Shown here: positions 7,469 through 17,247 of the stretch, piece by piece | How the letters are laid out: the number at the start of each line of letters is the position of its first letter | Numbering within the stretch: position 1 is the stretch's first letter | Source of the DNA: Oscillospiraceae bacterium | Lineage (GTDB): Bacteria; Bacillota; Clostridia; Oscillospirales; Ruminococcaceae | DNA: 46,965 nt | NCBI GenBank assembly: GCA_009777445.1 | Contig: WRLV01000008.1 | Span: 1-46,965, forward strand | Direction of reading: 5' to 3' | Notes under the pieces: model-generated | The model's database searches: none | What the model saw: only the letters and a program-made list of their open reading frames with translations | Told to the model about the DNA's origin: nothing | Position numbers and translations under genes: made by a program

Positions 7469-10400
7469 CAAAACCCCCCACCTCCATAAGCCTCAAGAAA
7501 CAGCTTAACCCCTTCAAGCGGTTCTTCTCCTTTATCAAGATTCAAGGTTATCCCGACTCGCCCGGTTAGGTTGAGCGAAAGGCGGTCGCCGCCGAGTTTG
7601 TTGATTGCCTTCATGAATTTTTGAATGTCGGGCGTTTGTATATAACAGTTTATTACGTCACCCGACTGAACTATTTCGCTAAAACTTAATTCTCGCGCTA
7701 AATTTCTCACTTGCGCCGCCCTGACTAACCCGTGAACCGAATTCGGCAGCTCGCCGTAGCGGTCTGTCAATTCATCAACCACATCTAACGCATCGTCTTT
7801 TGTCCTTATATCGGCTATTCGCTTATAACAGCTTATTCGTTGCGCTTGATTGCCGATATAGCTGTCGGGAATAAACGCATCTGCTTTTATGTCGATGACA
7901 CAGGTGTCATCTCCTTCTTTCGCTTTTGCTTGAGTGCCACTCTTTTCGGCAACGGCTTCATTCAGCAGTTTCAAATACATATCATAGCCAACCGCTGAGA
8001 GATGACCCGATTGTTTTTGCCCCAAAATTGAACCCGCACCGCGTATTTCAAGGTCTTTCATAGCAATGCGAAAGCCCGAGCCGAATCGTGTAAATTCGCG
8101 GATTGCGTTGAGTCTCTTTTCGGCAATCTCCGTCAACATCTTACCCCTTGTAAAGGTGAAGTAAGCGAACGCCCTTCTGTTAGTGCGCCCGACTCGCCCC
8201 CTTAACTGATGCAACTGCGCTAAACCCATGCTGTCAGCGTTTTCAATTACTAAAGTGTTTACGTTGGGAACGTCTATTCCCGTTTCAATAATGGTAGTGC
8301 AAACTAAGATGTCGATTTCGCGGTCAAGCAGTTTTTGCCAAACGTCCAACATCTCATTTTCTTCCATTCTACCGTGAGCAATTCCTATTCGCGCCTCAGG
8401 GCAAAGCTCATGTATTCTTGCCGCGCAACTCATAATGCTCTCTACCCGATTGTGAAGATAATAGACCTGCCCGTTACGGCGCAACTCTTTTTCTATGGCG
8501 GCTTTTATAACAGAATAGTCTAACTCTACCACATAAGTTGTGACAGGGCGGCGGTCTTCCGGCGGTGTTTCTATTACCGACATATCCCGTATTCCGCTCA
8601 TCGCCATATTCAAAGTTCGCGGAATGGGCGTGGCACTTAAAGTTAAAACATCGGCGTTTAAACAGACCGCTTTTAACTTTTCTTTGTGATTAACCCCGAA
8701 CCTCTGTTCCTCGTCGATGATGACCAATCCCAAATCTTTAAATTTAACATCATCTTGAACCAATCTATGGGTCCCGATTACCATGTCCACAATGCCTTTT
8801 TCCAATTTTTTCAAAACTTGTTTTATCTCGGTCGGCGTTCTGAAACGCGACAAAAGCTCTATATTAAAAGGAAAATGCTCCATTCGTTTAAGGGTGGTTT
8901 GATAGTGTTGCCATGCCAATACAGTTGTGGGACAAAGCAGCGCGCATTGTTTTCCGTCCATCACGCACTTAAACGCAGCCCTTAATGCAACCTCTGTTTT
9001 TCCGAAACCCACGTCACCACACAAGAGGCGTTCCATGGGGCGTTGGCTCTCCATGTCGCGTTTTATTTCGCTGATACAGCGCAATTGGTCTCGCGTTTCC
9101 ACAAAGCTGAAATGATTCTCAAAGTTGTGCATCTCTTCACCGTCGGGCGCGAAAGAGTGCCCCGTCTTTTTAAGACGTTGTGAATAAAGCGCGATTAACT
9201 CGTCCGCTAACTCAGATGATGCTGATTTCGCCTTCGCTTTGGCTTTAGCCCATTTGGTTGAATTTAACGAGCTTAACCTGATTGAGGATGTCTCGACATT
9301 CCCTATATAACGAGAAAGCAAATCTAACTGAGTGACCGGAACATATAACACATCTGTTCCCGCATATTTCAGTTTAATATAGTCACGGCTTATTTCTTCT
9401 TTAGTTAGCTTTGTGACACCTTCAAAAACCCCGATTCCGTAAGCAGAGTGAACTACATAGTCACCCACATTTATGTCGGTGAGCAAAATATCGGGGCCCT
9501 TTTTTTTGGGCGTTTGTTTTTTTATTACTTCACCCTCGTGTACCTGCAAAGAGCCGCCCGTCACCTTATTTCGTGTCGTGTGGGTTAAACAAGCGCAAAG
9601 AGCCTCGCCGTATTCAAAACCTGCACTCAAACCTCCGCTAAGAACATATATTTTTTTTGAAAACAATTTGTTGGGGCGCGCGGTATAATCGGCAGGAAGA
9701 TTATCATCTCTCAAATCAGTGGCAAGGGTGCGCGCCGCCTTTTCGGTTCCTGCAAACACTGCAACAGACCACCCTTTTTTAAGGTAGCCTTTCAAATCAT
9801 CGGTCAGCAGTTTATATTCACCGCTCCAGGGCGATAAAACGTTGGCGTTTATGTTCAAACGATTACCGCTTTTCGCAAAGGTGTCAAAAAAGGCGACTAA
9901 GCTTTGGTCAAGGGCGATTTCATATTCGTGCTTTTGAAGCATGTGGCAGTCGATTCCTCTGAAAATCGCGCCCTGTTCAAAGCCTTCTTTTAATTCTTCG
10001 TTATAAACGCTAACAGCTGTGTTAAAGTTTTCTTTAGCTTTCGCGCGCTCACAGACAATTGTAAAATCGGTATAATCAAACAGCCCACCACCGCCAACAT
10101 CAGACAACGGAAGGTATTTGTCCGGGTTCATAGGAAAAAGCCCTGTTTTGAGCGCGATTATATCTTCGTCTAATTGTTTTTTTGCTCGACTTTTCGACGA
10201 CAATTCTACTGTTTCAAGTTGCTTCAAAAGCTCACCGCAATTAAAAAGCGTTTCGGCGCAAGGGGGTAGCTCTACTTTTTTAACCGCTGTCTCTATTCTT
10301 CTTTGGGTTTCTATATCAAACGCCGTAATGGTTTCAATATCATCGCCCCATAATTCCATGCGCAACGGTCGCCCCGTATTAACCGGATAAATATCCACAA

Positions 10401-10965
10401 TCGAGCCGCGTATTGAGAATTGCCCTTGCCCTTCTATCATGTCACAACGAGTATACCCCAACTCGAGCAAGCGCGCGGACAATCCGTCTGTTGTAACACT
10501 GTCGCCTTTTTTCAAAACAATGGTTTTAGAAATAAGGGCTTCTTTATTTAAAGTAATCTGTGCGGCGGCGGCAGGGGTTGAAATAATGAGTTTTATGGGA
10601 TTGTCGCGGTTTACCGCCGCACACAGCACGTTTATTCGGCGATGTTCATATTCACGCGACATAGCGAAAGTGTTGCTGAAATTGAAGTCCTTTTCGGGAT
10701 ATAGCATAGCGACTTCAGACAAGGCTAATGTATTTATGTCCTCTGTCAATCTTAAAGCTTCGCCTTCGCTACCGCAAAGCACTAATCCGCAAGCGTGGCG
10801 CGGTATGCCGCCACCGACACAAAGTGCCCCCAAAAAATGGGCTTTGTGAATATGAGACAAGCCTGTTAGGGCCAACGGCTGTGCGTTGCCCCTAAAGTGA
10901 CTTACTGTTTGCGCCAACCGCCGATATTCAGGCAGTTGTTCGGCTATGATGTTGAAAAGATTCAT
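7468..10965 (-). CDS. mfd: Transcription-repair coupling factor Mfd
   Basis: At 1165 residues this has the full length and domain order of Mfd: UvrB-homology N-terminal region, RNA-polymerase-interacting domain (VGDYVVHSAYGIGVFEG), then the RecG-like translocase. Walker A is GDVGFGKTEVALRAAF (about residue 650), DEEQRFGV follows at about 751, and SATPIPRTLNMAMSG and the motif-VI region QLRGRVGRTNR are present. The C-terminal TRCF domain covers the last 150 residues. Mfd removes stalled RNA polymerase at lesions and recruits UvrA. The ATG lies five bases after the upstream Rpn-type ORF, so co-transcription is likely. Confidence 0.97.
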   Translation of the reverse strand: MNLFNIIAEQLPEYRRLAQTVSHFRGNAQPLALTGLSHIHKAHFLGALCVGGGIPRHACGLVLCGSEGEALRLTEDINTLALSEVAMLYPEKDFNFSNTFAMSREYEHRRINVLCAAVNRDNPIKLIISTPAAAAQITLNKEALISKTIVLKKGDSVTTDGLSARLLELGYTRCDMIEGQGQFSIRGSIVDIYPVNTGRPLRMELWGDDIETITAFDIETQRRIETAVKKVELPPCAETLFNCGELLKQLETVELSSKSRAKKQLDEDIIALKTGLFPMNPDKYLPLSDVGGGGLFDYTDFTIVCERAKAKENFNTAVSVYNEELKEGFEQGAIFRGIDCHMLQKHEYEIALDQSLVAFFDTFAKSGNRLNINANVLSPWSGEYKLLTDDLKGYLKKGWSVAVFAGTEKAARTLATDLRDDNLPADYTARPNKLFSKKIYVLSGGLSAGFEYGEALCACLTHTTRNKVTGGSLQVHEGEVIKKQTPKKKGPDILLTDINVGDYVVHSAYGIGVFEGVTKLTKEEISRDYIKLKYAGTDVLYVPVTQLDLLSRYIGNVETSSIRLSSLNSTKWAKAKAKAKSASSELADELIALYSQRLKKTGHSFAPDGEEMHNFENHFSFVETRDQLRCISEIKRDMESQRPMERLLCGDVGFGKTEVALRAAFKCVMDGKQCALLCPTTVLAWQHYQTTLKRMEHFPFNIELLSRFRTPTEIKQVLKKLEKGIVDMVIGTHRLVQDDVKFKDLGLVIIDEEQRFGVNHKEKLKAVCLNADVLTLSATPIPRTLNMAMSGIRDMSVIETPPEDRRPVTTYVVELDYSVIKAAIEKELRRNGQVYYLHNRVESIMSCAARIHELCPEARIGIAHGRMEENEMLDVWQKLLDREIDILVCTTIIETGIDVPNVNTLVIENADSMGLAQLHQLRGRVGRTNRRAFAYFTFTRGKMLTEIAEKRLNAIREFTRFGSGFRIAMKDLEIRGAGSILGQKQSGHLSAVGYDMYLKLLNEAVAEKSGTQAKAKEGDDTCVIDIKADAFIPDSYIGNQAQRISCYKRIADIRTKDDALDVVDELTDRYGELPNSVHGLVRAAQVRNLARELSFSEIVQSGDVINCYIQTPDIQKFMKAINKLGGDRLSLNLTGRVGITLNLDKGEEPLEGVKLFLEAYGGGGF

Positions 10966-10970
10966 ACAAC

Positions 10971-11282
10971 CTACTCTATATTAATTATTTCCTTAATCTC
11001 TTGCTCGGACATTCCGCGTTTTTTTAGTTTTTTAATAATTTCTTCTCGCCCTTCTTCTCGTCCTTTTTCCATTCCTTTCTCCTCACCCTCTTTTCTCCCC
11101 TGCTCTATGCCTTTTTCCATACCTTTTTCCATACCTATTTTCTCGCCGATTTTCTTACCTTCTTCTCTCCCTTTCTTTTTGCCTTCTTCTCGCCCTTTCT
11201 TCTCAGCTGAATAAAGTGCTGATTTCTCTTCTCTGAGCTGAACTTCGCGGGCTTCGACCTCTCTGACGAAAGTTTCGTCCAT
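10971..11282 (-). CDS. C-terminal tail of an Rpn/PD-(D/E)XK transposase-family protein
   Basis: The 103-residue ORF consists of FVREVEAREVQLREEKSALYSAEKKG followed by charged EGREEG/MEKGMEKG repeats and a helical end, SEQEIKEIINIE. This is the usual C-terminus of Rpn-family recombination-promoting nuclease/transposase proteins, which are about 300 residues long with an N-terminal PD-(D/E)XK domain. The catalytic part is missing, so it is a remnant or a stand-alone coiled-coil tail. A GCGAGG ribosome site before ATG 11282 means it may still be translated. It is placed just upstream of mfd. Confidence 0.6.
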   Translation of the reverse strand: MDETFVREVEAREVQLREEKSALYSAEKKGREEGKKKGREEGKKIGEKIGMEKGMEKGIEQGRKEGEEKGMEKGREEGREEIIKKLKKRGMSEQEIKEIINIE

Positions 11283-11339
11283 TTTTAGACCTCGCTTTCT
11301 TTACAGTTATGCAACCAATTCAAACCCGTCGCCGTAAGG

Positions 11340-11395
11340 CGACTCCACCATTGTCAATTGTCAATTGTACATTGTCAATTGTTCGTCAATTGCCA
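11340..11395. repeat. TTGTCAATTG short-repeat tract
   Basis: This tract is a run of TGTCAATTG-type units (from 11349) with interspersed TTGTACATTG and TTGTTCGTCAATTG. The same arrangement of about 40 bases occurs at 38820-38862, so the two are copies. It lies immediately after the stop of the YfhO-like gene. The GGGACGGGC hairpin is absent here. Confidence 0.75.
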
Positions 11396-14300
11396 TCACC
11401 CTTCTTTATTTTTATTCTTATCTATCAAAGTATCTACTTCCTTTTGGGGGAATAGGTCTTCCGCGCTTGCTTCGTAGCTTTCAAGGCGACCTTGTGACCA
11501 TGGCTTTGAAACTTCTTTGTATGGTATAATTTTAACCTGCCTTGCTGCTTCTGCCGGAGTGTCTTCATAACCTTGCGGCGATATAACCGAATTTATTTGC
11601 ATAAGGTCGGTGTAAATTTCGTCTAATCTTTCTCTGGCATCGTTGAGTGAATATTCATCAATGTCTTCATTGGGCGCGCCGTCATCGGGATGAGTGGGCG
11701 ATAACTCATAATCTTTCTCGCCATAGAATTTTTTGATTATTTTTGCGACAATGCTCATCATAATAAACATCATAATGCCCACCGCCGTGAGAATTAACGC
11801 TAACGCCCCATTTGGAACACTATATTTAAGCTCGACAACATTTTCACCCGGCTCTAACATTACCCCCATTAAAGCATCAACAAGCATTATTGGTTGCTCG
11901 ACCCTTCCGTTGACGGTTACTTTCCACCCGGGTTCAAGGGGAATAGAGGTGAACAGCAAGCGCTCTTCGGGGTGATTGGTGGTGACTCTTAAATGCGTGG
12001 GCGAAATCTTTTCCGTCACCGTGTTTTGGTTCATTTCTTTGAGTTTTGTATAGTCGCGCGCGTAAACCGGAGCATCTATATAGCCTATAAGCACATCTTT
12101 AAAATAAACGTTATCTGTCGTTAAGGTTAGGGTAACCGAAAATTCTTCTCCTCTTTTAAAATTTCCTAAGCTTTTTATATTATAATGCTCTGTTTCGTAA
12201 TAATTACCTTTCCATATGTGGTCGTTTACCCACACGTTGAGCTGTCTTTCAAAATCGCTCGGCATCCAAAGAAAATATTCGCTTTCAGAAGGAGCAACAA
12301 CCGTATATCTAAGTTGGGCGTTATGCCCCGCTTGGCTCACGGTATATATTGTGTGCATTGAAGCTGTTGACTCCCACACGTTTTCGGCCTCAAGAAAAAG
12401 GTCATTTTGAGGGATTGTCTTGAAATATTGATTTGGTCTCCTGTCGCCTAACATGTGTGAGAAAAAATTATTTTGTTTCGCGAATGGATTGTCTTTATCG
12501 GGGGAATGTTCACTAAAATAAAATTCACTGAACAATGGGTCTGCAAGATAAGCGAGCGGCATTGCATCGGCATTATATTCAACTGTAATATCCTCAGGCC
12601 CGGTAATTCTGCCGTAATCATCATCAGGGCAAGCTAAGATATATTTTACCCCGAAAAGGTCATCAATCAATGGTGTTGAACCGGTGTATTTAGTATAATG
12701 CCCACGTGAGGTAAACCCTAATTCTTCTAATAACGCAATCGGGCGGTCGTTCAAAGTACTTGAACTGTGGGTCATTCCGTACATTCTTAACGCTAACGGG
12801 TCATTTGCCGAACGGTTGAACTTCTTTTCAGACCTGAAAAAACCGTCATCTCGTGCGTGAATTTCATTCATCTTTTCACGCATATAGCTAATAGGAACAG
12901 CATAGCTTGTGCGTGTTGAATAGACTATATCGCCGTCTTGTTTATGAAGCTGTGTCAGCGTATTATAAAACATCTCTGAACTCACCAACACCACTAATAC
13001 TATAGGCATGAAACCAAAGCGAGAGCCTTTAGTTTCGCATTTGACATTCCCAAGCTTAGACTTTGATTGAACAAGAAAAGCTGTTATAATAGCTATAATT
13101 GCCGCCGCTATTGCTATTGTCGTTAATTCGGGCAATAAGTCGCGCTCTAACTCATCGCTGTAATTGTCGAATTTACCCAACAAAAGAGTTATGCCGAAAA
13201 TAACGGCACCCGTTGCGGCGATTTGCCCTTTTGTTACGTTTTTAATTTTGTCAAAACATTGCGCCGCCATAACGATAAGAACCATCGACACCATAAAACT
13301 GTAACGGTAAGGAAGCCAGTTAGGCATCTGCCCCCCATGCCACAACATATCCAACGGTCGCACAAACATAAACGCCGCCAAACTCATCAACAAAAAAGCG
13401 TTCGCGACTTTAGCGCGAGTTGCTATTTTTTTCGAGATGAAATAACACCCCACCATTATAATGGTCAGTATTCCGCAATACATGAACGGCAGCCCTTCCA
13501 TTCTTACGGTGTCATAACTGTTAGGCAAAAGTTTGCCAAATAAGTCAAATAGTATAAAGTTTTTTGCCGCCGAAAAATCGGGTTCAGTGAAAGCGAATTT
13601 CCCCAATTCAAGTGAATTATATACAGGGATTAACATAAAGCTGGAGCTTAACAAAGCCGTTATAGTCGTTGCCGCAAACAAGCCTATTTTTGAAAGAACT
13701 ACCATTATGTCCATTCGCTCATATGATTTAGAGAGCCAAAAATAAAAACAGAAATAAAGTCCCGTGAAAATCCCCACCATATAGCCTATATAAAAGCAGG
13801 AAACAAAAGCATAAACAAGTGCCACCGCCAAAAGGCGAAACCTACCCCTTCTGATAAGCTGTTCAACCCCATACATGATTAAGGGCAGTGCTATAACACC
13901 ATCTAACCACATAGGATTCATCGTTTGAACTATTACATAAGCGCATAAAGCATACATAATGCTGAAAATCAATGAAGTACTTTTTTTGTAATGTCTTCCC
14001 CTATAAAGATAAAAGCAACATGAAAGCCCCACCGCCCCAACTTTAGTCAAGAGCATTGTTAATACACCCTCGGTAATAAATTCACGCGGAAACAGCCAAA
14101 CAACAAAGCTGAAAGGGCTGGCTAAATAATAACCGATTATTCCCATAAACTCGCCGGATAAATTGCGACTCCACGAATAAAACAAGCTCTCTTTTCCGGC
14201 TAACACATCATATATATAATCATAATAATATATATATTGTGCGTTTAAATCAAGCGATAACACCGAGCCATGCGCAAGATTAAAGTCCTCACGCAATATA

Positions 14301-14590
14301 AACGCACTGTAAATTTCTTCAAATACGCTGCGCTCTTCGGGAATCACCATAGCAGGATACACCCCGAAACATATATAAGCTATAAATAATATTACCGCCG
14401 GTATAAAAAACGCTAAAATATAATGATTGTAATTATTAAAAAAGCCGGATAAAGCATTAACGCTCTTTTCTAATGAATACTTAAACATTTCTGTATTAAA
14501 TTTAGTTTTACTTGCAGTCTCTGCCGGTTCAGGTAATTCACCGACAAACACAGTCTCTTTTTGAGAATCAGAGTTAGGTATATTAGACAT
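11396..14590 (-). CDS. YfhO-family multi-pass membrane protein
   Basis: The 1064-residue protein has a cytosolic N-terminus, a dozen or so hydrophobic segments from about residue 57 to 540 (for example HYILAFFIPAVILFIAYICF and FRLLAVALVYAFVSCFYIGY), a large extracytoplasmic region, a final membrane segment near 940 (ALALILTAVGIMMFIMMSIV) and a charged tail. The sequence around NLSGEFMGIIGYYLASPFSF and PNWLPYRYSFMVSM fits the YfhO family, GT-C-like membrane proteins linked to glycosylation of cell-wall polymers. The exact substrate is unknown. It is preceded by AAAGG and lies ten bases after the DUF4097 gene, so the two are likely co-transcribed. Confidence 0.85.
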   Translation of the reverse strand: MSNIPNSDSQKETVFVGELPEPAETASKTKFNTEMFKYSLEKSVNALSGFFNNYNHYILAFFIPAVILFIAYICFGVYPAMVIPEERSVFEEIYSAFILREDFNLAHGSVLSLDLNAQYIYYYDYIYDVLAGKESLFYSWSRNLSGEFMGIIGYYLASPFSFVVWLFPREFITEGVLTMLLTKVGAVGLSCCFYLYRGRHYKKSTSLIFSIMYALCAYVIVQTMNPMWLDGVIALPLIMYGVEQLIRRGRFRLLAVALVYAFVSCFYIGYMVGIFTGLYFCFYFWLSKSYERMDIMVVLSKIGLFAATTITALLSSSFMLIPVYNSLELGKFAFTEPDFSAAKNFILFDLFGKLLPNSYDTVRMEGLPFMYCGILTIIMVGCYFISKKIATRAKVANAFLLMSLAAFMFVRPLDMLWHGGQMPNWLPYRYSFMVSMVLIVMAAQCFDKIKNVTKGQIAATGAVIFGITLLLGKFDNYSDELERDLLPELTTIAIAAAIIAIITAFLVQSKSKLGNVKCETKGSRFGFMPIVLVVLVSSEMFYNTLTQLHKQDGDIVYSTRTSYAVPISYMREKMNEIHARDDGFFRSEKKFNRSANDPLALRMYGMTHSSSTLNDRPIALLEELGFTSRGHYTKYTGSTPLIDDLFGVKYILACPDDDYGRITGPEDITVEYNADAMPLAYLADPLFSEFYFSEHSPDKDNPFAKQNNFFSHMLGDRRPNQYFKTIPQNDLFLEAENVWESTASMHTIYTVSQAGHNAQLRYTVVAPSESEYFLWMPSDFERQLNVWVNDHIWKGNYYETEHYNIKSLGNFKRGEEFSVTLTLTTDNVYFKDVLIGYIDAPVYARDYTKLKEMNQNTVTEKISPTHLRVTTNHPEERLLFTSIPLEPGWKVTVNGRVEQPIMLVDALMGVMLEPGENVVELKYSVPNGALALILTAVGIMMFIMMSIVAKIIKKFYGEKDYELSPTHPDDGAPNEDIDEYSLNDARERLDEIYTDLMQINSVISPQGYEDTPAEAARQVKIIPYKEVSKPWSQGRLESYEASAEDLFPQKEVDTLIDKNKNKEG

Positions 14591-14600
14591 TTTTTTTAAT

Positions 14601-15377
14601 TTACCTTTCTATTATTTTCTTCATAAATTCAAGGTCACCGCTTTTAGTTATGACTTGAAATTTAATTGGATTATCACCCATGACGGAATAATTATTCCCT
14701 TTGTTCTTGTTATAAGAAAACCTGAAAAAATCGCTTGTAAACGCGCCGCTTTGGGTTAAAAACGTCAATTTAGGCTGTTTGTTGTGCGGCATTAATATAT
14801 TAACGTCTCCACTTAGTGTTTCTATAAAAACCATTTCGTTAAATTCGAGAAAACTTATATTTATATCCGCGCTTACAGTATTTACATTAAGCCTACCGCC
14901 CGTGTCGGATATATTCAAGTTACCCGAACGTCCTGAAACATTCAGCTCGTTTGTATAAATATAACCCATTGTTACTTCACCTGATGTTGATATTATGGTA
15001 ACATTATTATAAATTCTATCGGGCAATAACACTCGCATGTGATAATTAAGCTGCTCTTTTGAAAACAAAGAGAAGGAAAAATCGGGGTCTTGCTTAATTG
15101 TTACCCCATAACTTGTTTCTTCTGTAATTAAGTCTGTTTCGCTGATATATGTGATTTTTATAACATCGCCGTTATATACATCAACAAAAAGAGGTATATT
15201 AGTCACCTCTATGTTGACATATTTTTTAAAATCAATTTTTTCTTCAAGCCTATAGACACTGCTCTCAAAACCAAAAAACGCAACCGCAATATATTGAGTT
15301 ACTATTGTCAATATAAGAGAGGCTAAAGCAAGAACTGATAAAAATATGATTGTTTTAAAGGTAATTTTAATTTTCAT
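14601..15377 (-). CDS. DUF4097-type beta-strand repeat protein with membrane anchor
   Basis: One N-terminal membrane segment (TIIFLSVLALASLILTIVTQYIA-type, residues 9-33) is followed by an extracytoplasmic beta-rich region: IEVTNIPLFVDVYNGDVIKITY, LNVSGRSGNLNISDTGGRLNVNTVSADINI, IETLSGDVNI. These short repeating strands mark the DUF4097 family. Such genes usually sit in PadR-DUF1700-DUF4097 operons connected with envelope stress. The start overlaps the upstream small membrane gene by 11 bases. The function is unknown; the family call is reasonably secure. Confidence 0.8.
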   Translation of the reverse strand: MKIKITFKTIIFLSVLALASLILTIVTQYIAVAFFGFESSVYRLEEKIDFKKYVNIEVTNIPLFVDVYNGDVIKITYISETDLITEETSYGVTIKQDPDFSFSLFSKEQLNYHMRVLLPDRIYNNVTIISTSGEVTMGYIYTNELNVSGRSGNLNISDTGGRLNVNTVSADINISFLEFNEMVFIETLSGDVNILMPHNKQPKLTFLTQSGAFTSDFFRFSYNKNKGNNYSVMGDNPIKFQVITKSGDLEFMKKIIER

Positions 15378-15687
15378 AAAGCCTATACCCGTTAAGGACT
15401 CGTGTAAATAAAACTAACGCCTTAGGAAAAGTAAATCTTATTAAAACCGCCGACAATAAAGCAAACGCGCCACAGAAAACCCCGGCAAAAAATATTGCCG
15501 CCGGAGCTAAGTCAGAGGCTATTCCCCCTAACAACCCCACCATGACACCTAAAGAAATCACGACAGAAGTTAAACTCAAGGCTGTAAAAATTATAATTGA
15601 CATTCCCACCAATAAAAAAAGTAAGATTATTGTTAAAAAAAACAACACAAACGGAAAAAAGAGAAAAAACTTAACGTATACTTTCAT
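15367..15687 (-). CDS. Small multi-pass membrane protein (DUF1700-like position)
   Basis: I place the start at ATG 15687, giving about 106 residues starting MKVYVKFFLFFPFVLFF, with three or four hydrophobic segments. A longer frame to 15729 would put its first codons inside a perfect promoter, so it is rejected. There is no ribosome site; transcription from that promoter would give a leader of only a few bases. Gene order with DUF4097 resembles PadR-DUF1700-DUF4097 operons, but the PadR gene and soluble DUF1700 part are missing. A DUF1700 relationship is inference. Confidence 0.65.
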   Translation of the reverse strand: MKVYVKFFLFFPFVLFFLTIILLFLLVGMSIIIFTALSLTSVVISLGVMVGLLGGIASDLAPAAIFFAGVFCGAFALLSAVLIRFTFPKALVLFTRVLNGYRLYEN

Positions 15688-15696
15688 AATACATAT

Positions 15697-15725
15697 ATTA
15701 TACAACATCAAACTTTGTTTGTCAA
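15697..15725 (-). promoter_or_regulatory. Perfect sigma-A promoter giving a near-leaderless mRNA
   Basis: TTGACA (15725-15720), 17 bases, TATAAT (15702-15697), minus strand. Only nine bases separate the -10 box from the ATG at 15687, so the mRNA would start 2-4 bases before the start codon. It faces away from dnaA and would drive the small membrane gene, DUF4097, YfhO and perhaps mfd. Confidence 0.8.
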
Positions 15726-15742
15726 CCACTGAAATTAATTAA

Positions 15743-15891
15743 CCTGTAACGTATTGTTGTCATTTTTACTAAACTTTTGAAAATTTTTGTTTAAAAGTTT
15801 TATCATAAAAATTTTTAAATAACTTGAAAATTTTTGTAAAATATGATAGAATGTATTATATTAATTTTAATTTGAGAGGTTATTTAAAAAA
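15743..15891. other. dnaA upstream region: promoter, direct repeats, possible part of oriC
   Basis: This very AT-rich stretch holds two exact copies of TTGAAAATTTTTGT (15777-15790 and 15824-15837). The second supplies the -35 box TTGAAA (15824-15829) of a promoter with TAGAAT at 15847-15852 and a 17-base spacer. GAGAGG precedes the dnaA ATG by 12 bases. I find no exact TTATCCACA DnaA box. Origin function is inferred from location. Confidence 0.45.
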
Positions 15892-17247
15892 ATGAATTCA
15901 TTTTCTGAAATCTTTGAGTTTATAAAATCAAAACTCGATTTATCCGACACTGCGACTAAACTTTGGATAGAACCCATAAAACCTATAAAATTAGCCAATA
16001 ATAAAGCTATTCTCTTTGTTTCATCGGAATATGGAAGGCAGATTGTTGCCGAAAACTTTACCCTTGTTTTTGAAAAAGAGTTTCAAGATGTTTTGGGGTT
16101 CCCTGTTGAAGTCGAGTTCCTTTGTGAAAATGACTTAACGTCTGAACAAAAACAAAAAATGCACATTCCCGAACTTCAAGATGATGAGTTTATCAAAAAT
16201 AAACTCAATCAAGCTGAGGTTGCCGGCTATTATAAGTATACATTTAATACATTTATAGTAGGCGACAGCAATAACTTAGCATACGCCGCCTGTAAAGGTG
16301 TGGCACATGGGACAGCAAACAGCGGATATAATCCGTTATACATATACAGTGAGCCGGGGTTGGGTAAAACTCACTTGCTTTCTGCTGTCAAACATGAAAT
16401 GTTGAAAAAATCTCCTAATCTCAACATTTCATTAGTTTCAGCCGACAGTTTTGTCAATGACTTTATATCGTCACTTAACTATAAAAATACTGATGAATTT
16501 AACAACAAATATCGTAATTTAGACATGCTTCTCTTAGATGACGTTCAATTTTTCTCTTCTAAGAAGGAAAGCCAAAACGCGCTGTTTCATATCTTTAACG
16601 AACTTCATAGCAAGGGCAAACAAATAATATTAACCTCAGACCGTCCGCCTAAAGAAATCAACGATATTGAAAGCAGATTAAGAAGTCGCTTTGAATGGGG
16701 GCTGTTAGCCGATATAGCTGTTCCCGAATTTGAAACAAGGTTAGCCATAATTAAAAGAAAAGCCGAACTCATAGGATTAGATATCCCGAATAATGTCATG
16801 GAATATATTGCGGACAAGCTTAAAAATAATATAAGACAGCTTGAAGGGGCAATCACTAAAATTAACGCACTCAGAGTGGTTACAGAAGTTTCACCCACTA
16901 TAGTAATGGCTCAAAATGTAATCAAAGACGTATTAAGCGACCAACAACCCATTCCAATAACCGTTGAAAAGATTATTAACGAGGTTTCAATAAGACACAG
17001 CGTTTTACCCGGTGAAATACGTTCACAAAACCGTTCGGCACAAATCTCAACAGCAAGACAGGTGGCAATCTATGCCGTTCACAGAATAACCAACCTATCA
17101 TACACAGCCATAGGCATAGAATTCGGTAACAGAGACCACTCAACCATAGTATACGCCATAAACAAAGTAAAATCAATCATGAACAAAGACAGTATATTCA
17201 AAGGCAAGGTCGAAGACCTAATTAAAAATATGACTAATATTATATAA
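15892..17247 (+). CDS. dnaA: Chromosomal replication initiator DnaA
   Basis: At 451 residues the protein has all DnaA domains: an N-terminal domain (1-80), a short linker, AAA+ core and C-terminal DNA-binding domain. The core has YTFNTFIVGDSNNLAYAA, the Walker A SEPGLGKTHLL (K159), Walker B LDMLLLDDVQFF and the sensor region LTSDRPPKEI. The DNA-binding domain ends with the DnaA signature GNRDHSTIVYAINKV. DnaA-ATP opens the origin and loads helicase. The P-loop has Ser153 where most family members have Gly. The gene starts the rightward dnaA-dnaN-yaaA-recF-remB group. Confidence 0.97.
   Translation: MNSFSEIFEFIKSKLDLSDTATKLWIEPIKPIKLANNKAILFVSSEYGRQIVAENFTLVFEKEFQDVLGFPVEVEFLCENDLTSEQKQKMHIPELQDDEFIKNKLNQAEVAGYYKYTFNTFIVGDSNNLAYAACKGVAHGTANSGYNPLYIYSEPGLGKTHLLSAVKHEMLKKSPNLNISLVSADSFVNDFISSLNYKNTDEFNNKYRNLDMLLLDDVQFFSSKKESQNALFHIFNELHSKGKQIILTSDRPPKEINDIESRLRSRFEWGLLADIAVPEFETRLAIIKRKAELIGLDIPNNVMEYIADKLKNNIRQLEGAITKINALRVVTEVSPTIVMAQNVIKDVLSDQQPIPITVEKIINEVSIRHSVLPGEIRSQNRSAQISTARQVAIYAVHRITNLSYTAIGIEFGNRDHSTIVYAINKVKSIMNKDSIFKGKVEDLIKNMTNII

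Noticed and set aside
9473-10849. Plus-strand open frames inside mfd
   Set aside because: Mfd is full length with all motifs; these are antisense shadows without ribosome sites.
10971-11282. Complete Rpn nuclease
   Set aside because: Only the charged C-terminal tail is present; the PD-(D/E)XK domain is missing in all frames upstream.
15688-15729. Longer N-terminus for the small membrane protein
   Set aside because: The extra codons coincide with a perfect -35/-10 promoter, so they are unlikely to be transcribed or translated.
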